From DASXVX01 sp036504075 (GTDB lineage: Bacteria > Bacillota > Sulfobacillia > Symbiobacteriales > Symbiobacteriaceae): a stretch of DNA of 31,959 nucleotides. The notes under the pieces were generated by a model. The model saw only the letters and a list, made by a program, of their open reading frames with translations, was not told the DNA's origin and did not search any database. This document shows, in pieces, positions 30,888 to 31,959 of this stretch; within the stretch, counting starts at the first letter, position 1; each line of letters starts with the position of its first letter. Made by a program: the position numbers and the translations under genes. Where the stretch lies: assembly GCA_036504075.1 (NCBI GenBank), contig DASXVX010000087.1, positions 1 through 31,959 of the forward strand, read 5' to 3'.

Positions 30888-31064
30888 GTGTCTAACACGC
30901 TTCAGTACAGCCCGACTCAGGTTCTCATCATGGTAGCTGGTGTGGCTGTCTACTTCGGGGTACTCGTTTGGGCTTTCTGGCGTCGTTATCGCGCCGCGTG
31001 GGTTCTAGTGCTGCTGGGTTCGGCATACCTCTTAGCCTTCCTGGTGAGCGTGCTTCGTCGGTAA
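30888..31064 (+). CDS. 58-residue protein with two membrane segments
   Basis: This is a short gene with a GTG start preceded by GAGGAGG at 8 bases, 18 bases after the secreted-protein gene. The product has a polar N terminus (MSNTLQYSPTQ), TM1 VLIMVAGVAVYFGVLVWAF, a basic turn WRRYRAAW, TM2 VLVLLGSAYLLAFLVSVL, and ends RR. It has the size of small immunity proteins, holins or membrane adaptors, but no family is recognised. Its pairing with the secreted protein suggests the two act together, which is an inference. Confidence 0.7.
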   Translation: MSNTLQYSPTQVLIMVAGVAVYFGVLVWAFWRRYRAAWVLVLLGSAYLLAFLVSVLRR

Positions 31065-31139
31065 ACTCCATGGTGGTGAGCTCGTACAGACCTCCCCGAA
31101 CAGAGCACTGAAAATGGGGTAGGGTACAACGAATGTGCC

Positions 31140-31170
31140 TAAAACCGGCTAGTTAGAGGAGCCGGTTTTA
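31140..31170 (+). terminator. Rho-independent terminator after the two-TM gene
   Basis: TAAAACCGGCT pairs with AGCCGGTTTTA (11 bp) around a 9-base loop, giving a T-run in both directions. It lies about 75 bases after the stop of the 58-residue gene. Confidence 0.8.
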
Positions 31171-31302
31171 CGGGACCCTCCATCACGGACAATTGCCACG
31201 TCCCGACGCACATGAAACGGTCACACCTGACATTCCGGACACACTCCCTTTCGCCCCCCGCAGTGACCAAAAAGCCCACTTGGGCCGTCTGCGCTTCGAA
31301 CC

Positions 31303-31388
31303 AAAGCCCTGATGCACCGAGCCGGTGTTACCGAGACGGGCGTTCGCCCGTAGTCTCGGTAACACCCGCGGTGCTCCGGGGGCTTTTT
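31303..31388. terminator. Large nested hairpin ending in a T-run
   Basis: Four concentric stems are visible: AAAGCCC/GGGCTTT (outer), GCACC/GGTGC, the 14-bp GGTGTTACCGAGAC/GTCTCGGTAACACC, and GGGC-GTTC-GCCC at the tip. The outer arm runs into TTTTT. It could be a terminator for an upstream transcript, a structured RNA, or a site used as DNA. Confidence 0.6.
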
Positions 31389-31774
31389 CTTGCTCAAGCC
31401 CGACAAGGCCACATGCCGGGGACACCAGCGACCCCGGCAACAATAGTCCCCGGACTGCGCGCTCTGCTTGCCACCGGGGGCGAAGAGCCCCCGACCGACT
31501 CACGAACGTCGCAGGACCGCCCGCCTGCCCGGCCACGAACACCCCACGACCGTACGCATATCTGCGCCAGCGCCCGCTACATTTGACCTAGAGGGGGTAC
31601 GTGGGGGGGTATTTGGCCCCGCATAGGCCACCAGCAAACGACTTGCCGACCGCCTGGACACGTTGCCCGGAAATCGGCTCGGAAACCTCACGCCATGGCC
31701 CTGCGGGCGCTCACGCCACAGCCCATCCATATGGGACTTTAGTCCTATCTTCGTGGTTGCTTGCAGGAGAACAC

Positions 31775-31825
31775 ATGCAGATGAACCGTGAGGAGGGTAT
31801 TCAGGACCAAGCCCCGGTAGACTAG
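31775..31825 (+). CDS. Possible 16-residue leader-like reading frame
   Basis: AGGAGA lies 4 bases before an ATG that opens the short frame MQMNREEGIQDQAPVD and stop. It might be the start of a leader peptide, or the tail of a longer GTG-initiated frame from 31601 in the same phase (74 residues, no family). Support is limited to the ribosome site. Confidence 0.25.
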   Translation: MQMNREEGIQDQAPVD

Positions 31826-31884
31826 TACTCGGTTCCGTAAGTTCCTTCCGTGTAGGCAGAAGGACACAGCTTCCACATCGCGAA

Positions 31885-31919
31885 CCACCCTTCATTGAGT
31901 CGGAAGGGTGGTTTTCGCG
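31885..31919 (+). terminator. Strong terminator near the right edge
   Basis: CCACCCTTC (31885-31893) pairs with GAAGGGTGG (31903-31911), extended outward by CGCGAA/TTTTCGCG, around a 9-base loop and with a TTTT in the 3' arm flank. It implies a transcript coming from the left, although no clear gene precedes it. Confidence 0.7.
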
Positions 31920-31959
31920 TGAGCGGCCCGTCGCGCAAGGTGGTGCTCAGTGCCGACGA

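Larger units (their letters stand above)
31065..31959. other. Region without a convincing gene, rich in hairpins
   Basis: Open frames here are short or overlap strong hairpins, and most lack ribosome sites. The region holds a terminator at 31140-31170, an 84-base nested hairpin at 31303-31386 and a terminator at 31885-31919. A short frame with a good ribosome site lies at 31775-31825. The element probably continues beyond the right edge. Confidence 0.6.

Noticed and set aside
31500..31895. 131-residue minus-strand frame near the right edge
   Set aside because: It starts inside a terminator hairpin, has no ribosome site and an Arg/Ser/Pro-rich composition typical of chance frames.

Overview
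The window looks like a chromosome segment of a high-GC, endospore-forming member of the Bacillota (Firmicutes), in the style of Symbiobacterium or a related high-GC clostridial lineage. The evidence is a spoVAD-spoVAE-DUF1657 cluster, an alpha/beta-type small acid-soluble spore protein, a ComB-type 2-phosphosulfolactate phosphatase, two YlbF-family proteins, frequent GTG/TTG starts with strong GGAGG-type ribosome sites, and heavy CTG/CGG codon use. The genus is an inference, since no rRNA or tRNA gene lies in the window.

Layout. Bases 192-1880 hold the spoVA genes, closed by a strong palindromic terminator. Bases 2007-7732 carry a coiled-coil protein (-), a DUF1028 protein (+), a cysteine-less glutaredoxin-like protein (-), MutY (+), a HAD phosphatase (+), a small Cys/His protein (+) and a Xer-type tyrosine recombinase (+). 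Bases 7923-13581 are all minus strand: a cyanophycinase-like (S51) protein without catalytic residues, then a tight four-gene unit read from 13581 downward (small helical protein, alpha/beta hydrolase, FtsA-like ATPase with extra C-terminal domains, metallo-beta-lactamase-fold hydrolase). A spore SASP gene follows at 13776 (+).

Bases 14333-23831 are minus strand again: a TPR protein, a polysaccharide-deacetylase-like protein with a degenerate active site, a TIGR04086/YrzE-like membrane protein, pssA and psd (4-bp overlap), surE, a DinG-family exonuclease-helicase, a membrane protein and a histidine phosphatase. comB (+) starts divergently at 23896. A PD40/TolB-like protein and two YlbF-family genes form a minus-strand operon (26468 down to 24627).

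From about 26,500 to the right edge the character changes. A large serine recombinase with its own terminator is followed by GC-rich palindromes and a TPR gene that overlaps a 47-codon gene for a secreted peptide. Beyond these are a secreted protein with copper-amine-oxidase-N/stalk-like features and a 58-residue two-TM protein, then nearly 900 bases with three strong hairpins and no convincing gene. Codon choice shifts from CTG/CGG toward CTC/CGC/CGA. I read this as one end of an integrated mobile element. The TPR-peptide pair is the best candidate here for an undescribed system: its architecture matches peptide-based cell-cell signalling of the Rap-Phr/RRNPP kind, although the receptor has no recognisable DNA-binding domain.

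Two further themes stand out. Three separate proteins keep a known enzyme fold but appear to have lost catalytic residues (glutaredoxin-like, S51-like, NodB-like). Several short repeated hairpins (36-bp and 38-bp repeats, a 53-bp-period tandem repeat, and GCGACTNAC hairpins) sit in intergenic gaps of the core region.
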